This document shows positions 1 through 13,570 of a DNA stretch of 64,000 nucleotides, in pieces (within the stretch, counting starts at the first letter, position 1; each line of letters opens with the position of its first letter). This stretch comes from Tetrahymena elliotti 4EA. Lineage: Eukaryota; Ciliophora; Oligohymenophorea; Hymenostomatida; Tetrahymenidae. The stretch covers positions 224,965 to 288,964 of the forward strand of contig JH720354.1 of the NCBI GenBank assembly GCA_000231825.2, written 5' to 3'. The position numbers were made by a program, and so were the translations under genes. A model generated the notes under the pieces. It searched no databases, was not told the DNA's origin, and saw only the letters and a program-made list of their open reading frames with translations.

Positions 1-3000
1 GCCTTACCAAAAATAGGGGAGATCAATTCTGATATCAATAAAATGAATGAAATGTAAACCAAATATTTAAGAGTACTGAGTACTTTAAAAATATACTCCT
101 AGGCATAGCCTACCATTAACGAATATTTATTTAGAGTATTTAGATGAGAAATAATATAAATCACTATTTTAAAAATTAAGTATTAAGGGTTATTGCTCAT
201 AGCTTTAGTGATTAATCTATTATAAATAGTAGAACTTAATGCCAAGTAGAAAAAAAAAGTTAAAAAAATGAATACTAATAAATAATAAAGACAACTGAAA
301 TAATTATTTACTCTAAATAAATATTGCTATGTAGGAGAATTATATGTATAGGAATTAAATATTTTACTTATTTCTTTAAGCATGTATGAAGAGATTACTT
401 TATAAAAGGAATATTATTTGAATAGACTTTTATTATTCAAGAGCTTCAATATTTAATTGAAAAAATTTACCAGATTCTTAGTGGAAATTAAAACTTTTAG
501 ATTTTTTTCTTACACTTAATTTCATCATTATTGACTTAAGAAAGTAAATTCTTATTGATTAAAAAAGTAATCCATTTGAAAATATTAGATTTTTGATCAT
601 AAAAAAACCATACAAATTCAAAAAATATTTGAGAGATAAAAACAAACAAAAAAAGCAGTAAACATTACAAATACATAAGAACTGATGTAAAAAATTTAGG
701 CCGATAAACTATTTAAACAATTTTGATGAATTTATTATAGGCTTTCTATGAAATATTTTTTAAGCTATTAAGATAATTTATTTTCTATTCATTAAAAAAT
801 AATCTTTTATGATAAAATTAATATTTAATTAGGAGTGCTTTTTTCAATTCTTGTGTTTGGAGCTTAAATATCTATTTTAAAGTAAATTTAGATTGACAGA
901 AGTAAAATTGATAAAAGTAGACTGCAGGGTTCAATTCATGCTGAATATCCTTTAATATCAAGTACTTAAATACCTATCAAAACACCTCAAATAATTGTTG
1001 AATTTGATAAAATTTTATTTCTTTTATAAATGAATTGATGATATTGTTTGAAACTTAAACAAATTATTATTTTTGAAAGAGTGAGGGAAAATCATTGAAT
1101 ACAATTATTTAAATTAAAGTAAAAAATGATCATAAATACAATTGAATATGAATGGTTTTTATTGAAAATAACAATAACTCTATTTCAGATTGAAAAAGTT
1201 TTAAATGTTATGCAGTAAATACTTTAATCTCTACAACACACTAACAATAAATTTGAAAGATAAAATTTTAGAATGCACTCTCTAAAGATATAAATAGATT
1301 GAAACTGGTAGATGAATGTTTTTTTTCTGTAGAATTGATAAAATTAAAATTGATTAAGACAAATCTTTTTTAATACAACATAAATAGAATTATTTGAATT
1401 AATTACTTCTCTTTAAAAATTTAATATTTAAATAGACTTAACATGTCAACCAAAAGATATTTTGGCTCAGTAATTATTGAAAAATATAATTAAGGTATTC
1501 CAGTTTACAAATATTTTTAAATAAAAAAACTGAGTCAAGTATGTTAATCAAATTTTGGGGGACTATCTAATCTTTCTATTTGAAATTTTTTTCAAAAAAG
1601 CAAAAAAAGTTTGGTCTACATACTTAATTAGTCTTTGAACTAAATTCTACATACGTTTTATAAGCAAGCTTCCTCTTTCTCACTTGATTAATTCAGGTTT
1701 TTTGCAAATCATTCATCGAAAGGCTGAGAGCTAGTGTTGCAAATCGTTAGTTACTCTGAAAATTCCTATAATTGGAAAATTGAAAAAGATGTATCCCTTA
1801 ATATGGAGCTGAAACGCTGAAATGAATGAATGAATTTATAGAAAATTAGCTTAATTAGAAATAAAAATATTAAGAGAACAAGTTAGATAAAAAGATAGGG
1901 AGAATGATTAATAATTAGATATTTAGATTAATAAATAAACTCAAAAGAAATAAAGAAAAATAACAATTTGGTATTAAATCAAATGCTGTATATTATTTTA
2001 GTAAGATGGATGTATTTTGATTATTTTTAGGAGTTGCTATACTTTTGGATCAATTTCTTTTTTAATAAATGAATGATTCTTTTATTTTTTATGAGATTTT
2101 TGTTAAAGCCTTTGAAATTATGTAAACGCTATATAAAATAAATCAAAAACATAGAGTGAATGAATGAATGAGAAAGCAAGAATGAAAGGGAGGAATCTTT
2201 ACTAATAAATGTACTTTGCAAAATAAAAGTAAAGCATATGAATATACAGACACATGGAATTTAATTAATTGAATTGGCTTTAAGAAGATTCATTGAATGA
2301 ATGAAAATGAATGAATAAAGTTATTTATTTAATGTGAGAAATTTAGTTAGTGGATTAGGATATTTATAAAAGGATGAACAAGCAATATGAAAAGGTTTAA
2401 ATGAATTTGCAGAGAGAATTAATATAAATAATAATATGTGTAAAAAAAGTGGAAATTAAGAAAATTAATTAATAAAAAAAGAAACATTGAATAGTAAATA
2501 AATAAATTCAATTAATATCAAAATAGAATCCTCCCTCGCTAGATCTAAATTTTGGAAAAAAATCAAAAAATTATATAAAACGAAATCAAATAATTCTTAT
2601 ATATTAATTTCATCTGATACACTTATCTGACTGAATTCCATTCAAAATATTGATTGATCAACAGCTCAAATTATTAATATTGTAAATGCGCAAAAGATCA
2701 TAAGCCTATCACGCATAAACTCAAGAGGAATACTAACAAGTAAGAAATTCCCTTTTATTCTGTTATATGTGTTCTCGTATATTGGAATTTTGTAAAACAG
2801 TCTAATTTGCATTTAATGCACAGTAGCAGACATGATATGCCTTTCATTCATTCATTCAATTATATTCAAAAGAGACAAAGTAATAGATAAAAGGGAGGGG
2901 ATCAAATTGAAAAATATTATTGCTTTACTATTTTCATCTAATCTATTATCAAAAGACAACCTTTGTTTAGAGTAGCAAAAATCATTATTGATTGATTGCT

Positions 3001-3487
3001 CTTCTAACAAAATGAAATATAATTTATTTGACATAAAATTGGGATTTAGAGGACATTTATTTAAATTATTTCTATCAAAAACGCTTTATAAATTCAGTGA
3101 AGTCTTTAGAAAAATAAGAAAATAAATTGATTCAGTCATTTTTGTATGAGAGCGAGAGAGAAGAATTTCTTAGTTTTTGCTACTTTTTTAAATACAAAAA
3201 GGAAACAAACACTTTTAAATTTCAAAATAACTATTATGAAGTGAATACCCTAATCAGAATTATATTTAAAAGAATTGAGGAGGCATACAAAATAGTTACT
3301 GATTAATTAGATTAAAATATCATACTACCTATGACTTTTACATTTATAATAGATATTAATATTTTTAGAAATTATAATATGTTTACTTAGCATACAAATA
3401 GATCTAAACTATAAGCTATATTATTTATATATTTGATTGATTGATTCCATTCAATTTGTTAACCTTTTTTTTCTTCATAAAAAGTTA
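1..3487. other. Gene-poor AT-rich leader region
   Basis: No convincing gene was found. The stretch is very A+T-rich and contains short runs of 4-mer repeats, such as GAAT/TGAA arrays near 1818-1835 and 2155-2173 and the complementary CATT array near 2841-2857. A 60-codon TGA-terminated ORF on the minus strand (3034-2852) was seen but is no longer than chance expects when TGA is the only stop. A slightly less AT-rich patch at about 1660-1830 shows no coding or RNA signature that I could recognise. Confidence 0.6.
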
Positions 3488-5185
3488 ATGCAAGAAGATG
3501 ATATTGCTCAAAAACGCAATGAATGTCTTATCCAATAAGACAAGACTGGAATAGTTGACCAAATAGAATGGTTAGAAACCCCTGATTTCATTGAAAACGA
3601 AAGCAAATACAAACTTGAATTAAACACTAGCAGTGATTCTGACGAGTCTTTCTAAACTCGTAAAAAATTCTTGATAATTATTGAAAATAACCAGTAATTG
3701 CACGAATACTTCTCAAAAGAAAACTTCCCTCACTTGTTTAGTGAGAATACTACACAAAAGATCCTTGAACTTGTATATTCATCATCAGAAGAAGAGATGT
3801 GGATTCATTTCAGACCTCTTCGCAACTCAACTGCTTGTGCATCTAACAGCTAAGCATCTGCTTCTGCAGAATCATCAGCTTCTTGTTTCAGTAAAAAACG
3901 CGAAGATTCTTCTTTACAAAACTTAAAAAATAGCCTCTACTGCAGCATAATTGAAGGTAACTTTTATTACTAGTCATTTTATTGTTAAAAAGTGTTTACT
4001 TATCATCTTATGGATAGTTCTTGCTAATTTTACTTTAAAAGATAAAAATACAATAAAACATAGAAATTAAAGAATTTATTACTTTGTTCCGTATTAAAAT
4101 TGGTTGATTGATTGATTGGGTGGTGAAGTTCTTCGAATTATTTTTTCCGATCAATTCACAATAAATAAATCAAATAGAGACATCCAATTAAAAAAAATAA
4201 ATTGATATTTAGAGTTCAATTTTGATTAATAAGCAACTTTTATCTAATATTTTTCAATTTTAATACGCTTTGCAAATCTTAATGATGCAACACAGAACAT
4301 TTTTGTTATTTTATTTAATTTATTTATTTATTAGTTATAAAACTAGTTAGTTAGTTGGATAAATAAAAAAATATTAAAGTAGTTAGTTAGCTAGTTATGC
4401 TAACTATGCTATCTATTTATCTAGCTAACTAACTGATTTGTAAATAATTCATTCAAATAAAACAGAAATTAATAAATAAATTATTATCTTTTGCTTCATC
4501 AAAAATAAATAATTTTTTATTTCTTCACCCAACAAGCATTAGTGATTGAGTGCTTCCTTAATTTTGTTCATTCAATATATCAGTTAATTTTAATTCTTGA
4601 TACCATTACTTTTTTTTCTCCTTTCCCACTTTTTGAATTCTTCGAATCTACAAACAAACAATAAACTGATTAATAAATTAATTTCCATTTAACTATTTAA
4701 ATTTCATCATTTTTGCCCCCTTCCATATTAGTTACTATATCACTATATGAAATATCAAAATCTTTCTATGCATAAATTTATTTTAAAATAAAATTATTAA
4801 AGCAACCAAAATATTAATTTTTATTTTTTCAAAATAAATAGATAGTTTTTATCCTCACGCAGACTACATAATAATGTTTTCTAGTGAATAAGCCAAAGAA
4901 ATTTAAGAGTGGAAATCAAAGTGTAGAAATATTAAGCCTTCATAAAAAATATGTGTATACAGTAAGTAGAAACACACCCTCTAGGTAGAAAGTGAATATG
5001 ATTAAAATGAATGTGATACTTCTATCTCCACATTATCATCTCCCCCTTCTTCTGCTGAATTAGGATGGTTCAATAGTCTTAAAATCAACAACAATAATAA
5101 AGAGGAATTCATTCTATTAGAGTAGTAATCCTCTGAAGCCTATAGTCCATACAATATCATAAAAACTTTGATAAACTAAGCCTGA
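3488..5185 (+). CDS. Two-exon protein of unknown function, about 270 aa
   Basis: I do not recognise this protein. Exon 1 runs 3488-3956 and opens MQEDDIAQKRNE. The inferred intron is 3957-4841 (885 nt, GTAACT...AAATAG) and exon 2 is 4842-5185, ending at TGA. The junction is phase 1: the final G of exon 1 plus AT gives Asp, and the frame stays open on both sides. Both exons are clearly richer in G+C than their flanks and use TAA/TAG as Gln. The product is acidic near the N-terminus with a Ser/Asp cluster (NTSSDSDES), then a Ser/Ala-rich patch around residues 120-140, and a Ser/Pro-rich segment in exon 2. No transmembrane segment or zinc ligand set is visible. An alternative is that the two exons are separate small genes: exon 1 alone stays open to a TGA at 4109-4111, and exon 2 has an internal ATG at 4874. 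The spliced model is favoured because coding-like sequence continues upstream of that ATG. Confidence 0.6.
3957..4841 (+). other. Long intron in the 3488-5185 gene
   Basis: This inferred 885-nt intron separates the two coding blocks. It is much more AT-rich than the exons and contains simple repeats of the TTAG/CTAA type. It also holds the perfect 14-bp inverted repeat at 4381-4434, listed separately. It is long compared with the roughly 50-100 nt introns elsewhere in the window, so it may hide a small feature I could not identify. Confidence 0.45.
4381..4434. repeat. Perfect 14-bp inverted repeat with 26-nt loop
   Basis: AGTTAGTTAGCTAG at 4381-4394 is exactly complementary to CTAGCTAACTAACT at 4421-4434. 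RNA or single-stranded DNA could form a 14-bp stem with a 26-nt AT-rich loop. Shorter TTAG repeats lie just upstream near 4345-4360. It sits inside the inferred long intron of the flanking gene. It may simply be two opposed simple repeats. Confidence 0.6.
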
Positions 5186-5820
5186 ATAGGATGAAAAAGC
5201 TTGAAAAATTATTTGACTACAACAAAACTTAAATAAATACTTTGATAAAATAAAAATAAGTATCAAACCTCACTCCCTTCCTTTACCACTCTGAATAAAT
5301 ACAGTTCTCATCTTAGCCTTTTTATCTATTCTTTTTTTAATGATTTCTGACCACTTGATTATATTGACTTAATTAATTAAATTTCTCACAAAAAAAAAAA
5401 ACAATTTTCATCTAATAAATAGTTAAAAAAAATCCCATTCAAACATTAGTAGATTTTATCTAAGTAAAAATATAATAATGCAATTTCTAAATGTATTTCT
5501 TTCTCTGCCATCTGAGATAAGAGTTAAATTATTCTATAAAAAATAATATTGATGCCTAAAATCTTACTCTAAACAGATCAGATAATTAACTTGATTTCAT
5601 TGATGCCTTCCTTTACTTGATATTTTCTGTCAAATTTAATTTAATATCCAATCCAAAAAGAATAAATTATTTGACAACTTGATAGCTACTCTTGTAATAT
5701 AATGACATATATATTTCTAAGCACACCAGCAGTAACTATCTTCAAGCAGACAAAAACATTTAATAAATATACTAAAAAAACATAAAAACTATATTATTAA
5801 TAAAACAAACAAGATAAATT

Positions 5821-5872
5821 AACAAACAAACAAACAAACACACAAACAAACAACCAAATAAACAAACAAACA
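5821..5872 (+). repeat. Imperfect (AAAC)n microsatellite
   Basis: A run of AAAC units, with occasional changes to CACA, CCAA and TAAA, fills about 50 nt and is preceded by shorter AAAC units near 5803. It is one of many 4-mer microsatellites (AAAC, GATT, GAAT, TTAG) in the window's intergenic DNA. No function is implied. Confidence 0.8.
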
Positions 5873-6020
5873 TTCTTCCTATTTAATTTTTTTACTTTAA
5901 TCAACTATCTCAATTATCTTTCCCTCATCCCTCATCATACTAAATCTTCTTGAAATATAATAACTCATATAAGGACAAATTAGCAAAAGGGGTTTTAGCT
6001 AAAATGTTAATAGGTAGGTG

Positions 6021-6036
6021 GCTAGCTAGCTAGCTA
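6021..6036. repeat. GCTA tandem run (self-complementary)
   Basis: Four GCTA units in a row make a fully self-complementary block. It is a simple repeat in noncoding DNA with no visible gene association. Confidence 0.7.
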
Positions 6037-6575
6037 CTTTCCGAATTAAGGTGAATTGCTAAACGAATAATACTAAATCTATTTATCTACTAAATATAAA
6101 AATAATTCAATAATTAATCTATCTATTAACTTAATTAAAATCAGACTTTCCTGTCTATAAAGTTTTGATTGATAAATTTTACTAAATAATAATGATAAAT
6201 ATATATACCTTTTCATGCTATTTATTTTATATATTAAATCCTCTTAACTATATTTCTTTCTTTAACTTGCCCATTCATCAATCCTTCTACTGCGCCAACA
6301 TACAAACAAATAAACAATAAAACTACCCTATCTACATATTAATTATATTCATTCATAACTACTTATTCAGCAGAGTTTTCAAGTAATCCTTTCATGAATT
6401 ACTTAAAACAGTGAAAGCTAATCAAATTGAAGTATTTTTATTAATGATTATTAATCTGAACTAAATTAGCTTACTTCTGAAAAGTGAATTTTATTTTTTA
6501 TCAAATACTTTAATTTCTGTAAGAAAAACACTAGTGAAGTGCCTTTAATTAAAATAGCTCAACAAATATTAAATA

Positions 6576-6896
6576 ATGTATAAATATCAAAGCAATATTA
6601 TGTAAGATAAAATTTATGTTTTAGATGAATATCTAATTTCTCCAAATAACTAAGTAATCAATATTGAGGCTTGCTTGAATCAAGATGAACTAAAAAATAT
6701 TGAACCTGAAAATAAGAAGTAAAGAAAAAATTGTGATTTGAAATTTAAAGGGTTATTTATTATTTCACTCGACTGTATCCACAAAAATACTCTTAAATTT
6801 CATTAAAAATAGAATGAAAATATATGTTTTTATCAACAAATAATAAATTGTGGATAATTTAGTATCTCAGATTCTCACGAAAAGATTTAACATTGA
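6576..6896 (+). CDS. Possible small protein, 106 aa, weak
   Basis: An ATG at 6576 opens 106 codons to TGA at 6894-6896 when TAA/TAG are read as Gln. The translation has a mixed composition, including an acidic stretch (NQDELKNIEPENK) and three Cys, and is somewhat less AT-rich than its surroundings. With TGA as the only stop, ORFs of this length occur by chance in such DNA. No domain or neighbour supports it. It could also be an exon of an unrecognised gene. Confidence 0.22.
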
Positions 6897-9800
6897 CATG
6901 ACTTTCTTATTTATCTGTCAATAGAATTTGTGGATAAAAACAAGATAGAAATATGTGAATCTGTGGTACTATACTTGATATTATTTATATCTATTTTAAA
7001 TTCAAAAATAATAAATTATTATTTTAGTGAGTCTGTATTAGATAAATTAATGGGGAAAAATTAATTTAAGTGAATAGTATATAAATTCGCAACAAAAGTT
7101 ACTCAGTGGTGTGAATTTAATTGGTAGAAATAGCGGAAGAGAAAAAATATTTAAAACCAAGTCGAATTTCTAATTTTGGCAAAAAACTCTTAATGAATTA
7201 TATGAAAATCAAATAAGTAGATTTCTTAGCTAATTTGAAAAAAATAACAAAGAAACCACTTCTTATAAATCTCTACAATTTTTAAAAGTAAAAAACATAT
7301 CATATCATAGCATAACAAAACAAAAACATTTAAACATCCTAAAATAAATATATAAACAAAAAAATATATAATGAGTTACATTCTCATTATTTATAAATTT
7401 ATATAAAACAAATCAATAAATCACAACCAAACAAGCAAACGAAAAAAAAAGAAAACAAAGAAATATAAATAAATAGATAAACATTAGATTAAAATAATAA
7501 CATTTTGTGTATTCAAATAATCCATTACATTTTGCATATTTTGTCAATAATTATCTTAATCAATCTTTTAATTTGAAACCAAATCTAAACTTTTTTATTA
7601 AATTATCTAAATCAAGCTTTTTCCCAATTTTAGGTGAGAAAATTCGTGGCTGTGGAAAGAATCAAAATTTTTCACAGGAAAAAAAGTCTTTATTTTCTCA
7701 CAAAATAGTTATTAAAAGAAAAGATCAAAAGAATAAAGATTTTGTATGTGCACATTAATTTTACAAATTAATTAAGAAATTCCTTGTGCATTCTTCTAAT
7801 TTTATCATTTTAATTTTTCTTAAAACAAATTAATCTTTAATCAATCATTCATTCAAGAAAGTCTTATAATTAGCTTCGCCAAATCCAGTTTTTAAATGAA
7901 CATGAAAACAATTTAAGAATGATATATAAAATTTTTAAATAAAATTTGCAAAAATGAGCACTACTTTACTTAGCTAGCATTCGTTTAAGAAGTATTTTAC
8001 AGAGCAAGTTCATCAAAGCTTTTAAAAATATGAATGATTTAGAAAAATCTTATTCTAAATGTCTACTTTGAGTGCAAATAAATAGATTATTATTTCTTTT
8101 AAGTAAAACCTTTATCTCATTCCATTTAATTAAATTCAAATTTTGACAAAAGTAATAGTGGAATTCAGTTTACATTTGTTTATTAGCATGCAAATTCACG
8201 TAATAATAAATCTTTTTATCAAATGTATCACTTATTTTTCTTTTTACAAAAGAATTTTTAATTTATTAGTACAGTATAATAATAATTCATCTATTCATTA
8301 ATTCTGTAGTACACAAAGCTCAGCTCCTCCAAAATCTAATACTGATTACCTTCTTGTACCCTAATCAATATTAAAATAAATCATTAAAGTTTCTTTGTTT
8401 AATTTAAATTTCTTTTTCAAAAAAATTTAAAATTTCTTCCTCATCAAGTGCTTATCAAAAACTTGGCTATTACTATTGTTTTTATGTTAAGATAAGAAAG
8501 AAGAATAGAAATTTACTACATGCATTTAACTATGTTATCAAATAATTTTATTTCATTACATATCTTAAGGAGATGTAATTATGTCTTGCTTACAAAGCAA
8601 CAAAATGTAAATCATAATCTTTTATGTAAAATATTTAATGTTAAAAAGGGGTAGGATAATAAATACTGTATTTAAAAATAATCTGGATTCCCATAACGAT
8701 TTGATTATTAATTTCTGCTTAGCTTGCTTTTTTTTCTTAAGTATATGTTCAGTAAACGGAAAAAAATAAAGTTATGAAAGATTTTTATCTGTATTGCTTT
8801 TATCTGATATTTATCGTACTATTTTACAAGTAAATAGTAAATTTTATGGCTGCAACCTTAAAACATATTTTTTTTTTAATATTTACTTGGCCAACTATTA
8901 CCAAAAAAAAGCAAATATTACTGATTAAAAGAAAAATATGTAATTATCTATTATCCAAATTAATGTGACTGGATGTTAATTTAATTCTAAATAGATTGTA
9001 AGTTACGTTACATATATAGGAATTTAAAATATTTCAATTCAATGATTCATTTGAATTTTAGTTGGTATTTTTGAAAGACTAAGCTAGTATTTTGAATCTT
9101 ACAATAAATCTTACATTCAATTCTAATTAATTGTGTGTTTTTTTTGACAGTAAATTTTCTGAATTTTGATAATTATATATTTTAGACTTTTACTAATTTC
9201 TTTGTAAATAATTAAAATTTCTGCAAGACTGAAATTATTTGTTACTCTCTATAAACTATAAACAATTATCAAAATATTATATTTGAGCTATTATCAAATA
9301 TTGTAAGCTACCAGCAGCTATTTATTCATATAAAAATCAAATTATTACAAAAAAAAATCAAGATTATTTTAGCTTTTGTAAAATGGAAATAATTGGAAGA
9401 TTATGAGTTAAATTATTTTTGGCTTACTGACATAAAAATCAATATTACTAATTGCTTAGTATTTACAAGAGTTAATTTACAGTTACTAAAATCTTCTATT
9501 TTCTCAAGCAGAAAAGCTAATACAGAAAATATAAGATTAGTTGTGCTGATTTCATATTGAAAAAGATATGGTAAAAATTTAGATAAATAAAGACAAATTT
9601 TTATGCAGTAAAAAAAGAAGATGTGTTTTTGATATAATTATCTTAAAATTATCATCTCTTAAATTTTTATGATTAAATAAACAAATTCTATTTTAAAAAT
9701 AATCCTGATACCTCCCTCTTTCAAACAAAAAATATTAACAAATAATTCTTTTTCAGATTTAAAAAAAGGTATCAAATATTTTTAAAAATAGTAAATACAT

Positions 9801-10819
9801 CTTTTTTGTAACATATATTAATAAACTTGCAAAATAATATTTCATTTAATATCTTATCATGATAAAAATAAACATTCATATTTGATAATAATATTATTTA
9901 AAAATATAATTATATTCAAGATACTTTGAGGATATTTTGGTGATTGGTAAAATTTATTGTATGATATAATACATTAAGTTCAAGATTAGAATGATTTTTT
10001 AAAATAAATATGAAAAATTAAAGATCTTTTATTGTGAAGATTAAATTTTTTAGAAATAATTAAGGGTTTTTTTTTCTCAGATTTAAAACTTAAAACAATC
10101 AATAAAATTTAATTTAATTTTTTGAAATTAGTTTATTTTTTTGAAAATTAAATTAAAAAAAGATTAAGTTTAATTTAAATTCAAATAGATCCAAAACATC
10201 TAATTAAAATGATAAATATTGATTTTTATTAACATAATTTAAGTTTAAAAATATTTTGTACATTTTGTATTAAAACAACAAAAGTTATTTAATGAATTGA
10301 ACAGTTTTTAAAACTATGTTATAATAATCATTCATAAAATAAAAATTATTAATTTGATTTAGATATAAAGATATCTTAGAATTTAAAAATGGTCTTAATT
10401 TATAATTTAAAATGAAGAATTCAATAAAATTATATGTAGGATGGTGCTACTTTTTTTATTTTTGATAAATAAATTTTTAAAAATAAAAAATTATTAATTT
10501 CAAGAAAGAATATTGAATTATTTAATTTTTATCTAATGATATTCTTTCAATTATTTTTTTAAATTGTACAAATCCAAGCTAATTAATTATTCATCATTTG
10601 AGAGCGGAAATTAGATTTATTAAATTTTTTCAAAATCATTTTGATAAAATTCTAACTTTCTTTACCCTTCTATTTATTTACTACAATAGTAAAATTAAAT
10701 TAAATTCAAAATATTTATATTTTATCTACAAATTTTAATTTGTTTTTTTTTTTTGCATAATTTAGCTGAAAAATTAGTAAATACTAATAAGATATTTAAT
10801 TAGTAGAATAAGAGTTAGT

Positions 10820-13570
10820 ATGGAAGAGTAAATTCTTGGATAGGATAAAAATTAAAATTACGAAGATAATGGTGAATAAGATAATATTTTTAGTTCCAAC
10901 TTTGATAGTATTTTAGACTAAATCATTTGCAAATAACACAAAAATAAAGTAGAATTTGCATGTCTCTCAAGCTTTTGCATTGAAAATAAATTTTTATGTC
11001 CTAAATGCTATAAATCACATAAAAGTCACTCAGAATACATTACATCCTTAGATAGTTATTATTAGATGTTACTAGAACAAGAGCAGGAATTACTTAATCA
11101 ACGTAAATAAACTGTTTCTGGAAGAATCACTTAGATGAAAGGAGTTATCCATAAAATTAAAAAATCTATTGATAAATATGAAAAAAATGAACTTGATGAA
11201 ATTTAAGCTCATTTAGAAGAAGTTAATTTAAGATGCAAAGAGGATAAGAATAAATTCCTTAAAGAATTTTGTGAACCTTATTATGATACTACTAAATTAT
11301 TTAAAACTCCTCTACTTAAGAAAGAAATGGATTATTCTAAAATTTAAGATACTGCTTTAAACCTTTTAAATCAGATAGAAAGAAAAGAATACAATATTTA
11401 GAATCTAATTGGATTTCTTATCAGATAAGATAACTTGTTTGATGTAGTAGAACAATATGAAAAAAATTCTAATGAAAATTCTGAAGCAAACCAATAATAA
11501 ATTAATCCTAATAATAATATTTAAAACAATAATAATAATTAAAACTAAAATGAGCAGCATTAAATTGAAGCCAATAATTAAAATATTATGGTTGATTTAG
11601 CTCATAGTGAACAGTCTGAAGAAATTTAAATTAATAATAATAATAATTAACAATTTGATTAAGATGATAATGAATTTGAAGATGATGATGAAGAAAATTA
11701 TGAAGAAGAGTTTTAAGATTTAATGTCCAATTCTGATGGTTCAAGCGAATTATAAAATGATAGAAAGATTACTTCTGTAACAAAATATAATTCTGGTGTT
11801 TTAGTTTTTTGTAATGAGAATACTGTTTATTACTATGATTTTGTTAATAGAAAGATTATCTATTCTACTAAATTTAGTGGTAGTGTTTACATAAGCAAAT
11901 TAATAAAGCTCAACTCAGATAAAATTGCCGTTTTAGTTAATAGGGAATTTATCGATACTTAAGCTATTCATGGTGTGATAACATTTTAAGTCTTTTTTGA
12001 AGTGTTTATTCTAAAAATCTAGAAAAAAGGCTTGTAAAAGAAGAGAATATATGCAGAAAAACGGGGCTATGAAATTAGAGATATTTTTGAAGTGAAAAAC
12101 TCTTCGCTAATAGCTATTGTTTAGGAAGAGTCAGGTATATTAATTTTAAATAGTATAAATGGAAAGGTTATTTCGAAATACTAGAGTGATATAGAATTTG
12201 ATGTTCCTTTTGAAGGAATATACAGTTGTACTATGCTTTATAATGTTAGACATAATGGAGTATTTTATAAATATTTAATTGCTCTCAATTTAATTGATGG
12301 TTCATACGGATTGTGGGATTTTATAGGAAATAGATATATCAAAAGAAAGAATTTTGTTCATAATATTGGATTGAATTATAAATTCAGCAGCTCTGTAAGA
12401 TTAAAAAATGCATTTAATATGAATAACAATAAATTGAATAAACATCAAGAGTCTGGTAGTTCAGATGAAGAAAATAGTATTTATGATCAAAACATGTCTT
12501 TAATAGTTATTCAAGGAGATAGAAATGAAACGTATATCTAGAGAGATTATGATGGACATATTGATGTTAAAATGCATCATAGGCTGATAGATTATTTTGA
12601 TTTATTTTTCAATTAATCAGCTATACCTTTTTATAACAGTAATTCAATATTCTTCTATGATTTCATTTAAAAAAAGAGAATCAAAACTATTTCCTTGAAT
12701 ACTAAGTTTAGTATTTCTGCCTACCTTTAGCAAAATCAAATTAATGCTCATCAAAATTAGGTAAACCAAAGCAATAATCAATCAAATACTTCTTCAAGTT
12801 TCCAAATTTAACAATTACTTTAAAACTTTAACAGGAGTTAAAACAGTGATAGAAGTATATCAAATTTTCAAAATTCTTCTAATTAAAATAATATTAATAA
12901 TAGCAATACCTTAAATGTCAACAATATGAATTCAAGCAGTCTGGCTGAGAGCCACAAAAATAATATTGAAGAAGTTAAGAAAAGAGAAGAAAATTAATAA
13001 TAATAACTTAGCTTTAATGATAATAATTTAAAGTGGGAGAATATTGATTATAGTTAATCTTAGTCAAGTGTTTCCTCTAAACAAAAAGAAATAATTTCTT
13101 AAATACCTTCCTAAAGATCATCAAAATAAAAGGAAATAAAAATAAATAAGCCATAAAATATTACTTAAAAGTAGAATTTATCATCTTTTTCTTAAATATG
13201 GGAATAATCTCTTTTACAATTCCAATAAAATTAGACAAATAATGCCTCCTCTTCTCCTTTTTAATATTTTCCTTAAAATTAGTAATAATTCTAATTCACT
13301 TCTTAGAATGAAAGAAATTAAAATATCTTTTAATTTAATTAATAATTTAACCAACAAACAAGGTAAGTAGATACTCTTAGCCATTTGAATTTCGGAAATA
13401 GAATGATAAACAGAAATATCATCTCATAAGAGCGAACCCCTCAACAATAAAATGATATTCTATAACATAATAACTACAAGCTTTTTGATGTTTGCCCTGT
13501 AGCAATAATCAATCACTTTGAGTTTGTTTTAGTAATATTTCCAAATGGAGTTATTTAGTATATTAAGTGA
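10820..13570 (+). CDS. B-box-like zinc finger protein with Gln/Asn-rich tail, 916 aa
   Basis: This is a single-exon gene read entirely with TAA/TAG as Gln and ending at TGA 13568-13570. Near the N-terminus, residues about 37-70 hold a Cys/His array (C-x2-H, C, C, C-x2-C, H-x2-H) typical of B-box-type zinc fingers. A helical, coiled-coil-like segment (about 75-200) follows, then an Asn/Gln and Asp/Glu-rich linker, and then a long beta-rich part (about 310-620) with short repeated hydrophobic strands that suggests a WD/NHL-like propeller. The last roughly 300 residues are Gln/Asn/Ser-rich. Zinc-finger/coiled-coil/propeller layouts are common in TRIM-like ubiquitin ligases, but no RING precedes the B-box here, so ligase activity is not implied. 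The gene at 26721-29211 has the same overall plan. The propeller is inferred from its pattern, not from a recognised motif. Confidence 0.8.

Larger units (their letters stand above)
5186..10819. other. Long intergenic region, AT-rich
   Basis: About 5.6 kb with no secure gene. It holds an AAAC microsatellite near 5821-5872, a GCTA run at 6021-6036 and one weak ORF at 6576-6896, each listed separately. A patch near 7500-7760 is open on the plus strand with a TTTTAG/GTGAG junction, but it lacks an in-frame ATG and shows no recognisable protein. Elsewhere only poly-A/T and short repeats are visible. Confidence 0.55.

Noticed and set aside
920..940. GGTTCAATTC resembling a tRNA T-loop
   Set aside because: The flanking bases do not form a T-stem, and no D-arm, anticodon arm or acceptor stem could be drawn.
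2852..3034. 60-codon minus-strand ORF with ATG and TGA
   Set aside because: The length is expected by chance when TGA is the only stop. No domain, and no base composition unlike its flanks.
7369..7758. Overlapping plus-strand ORFs, one starting at GTG 7507
   Set aside because: No in-frame ATG for the better reading, low-complexity translations, no homology recognised.
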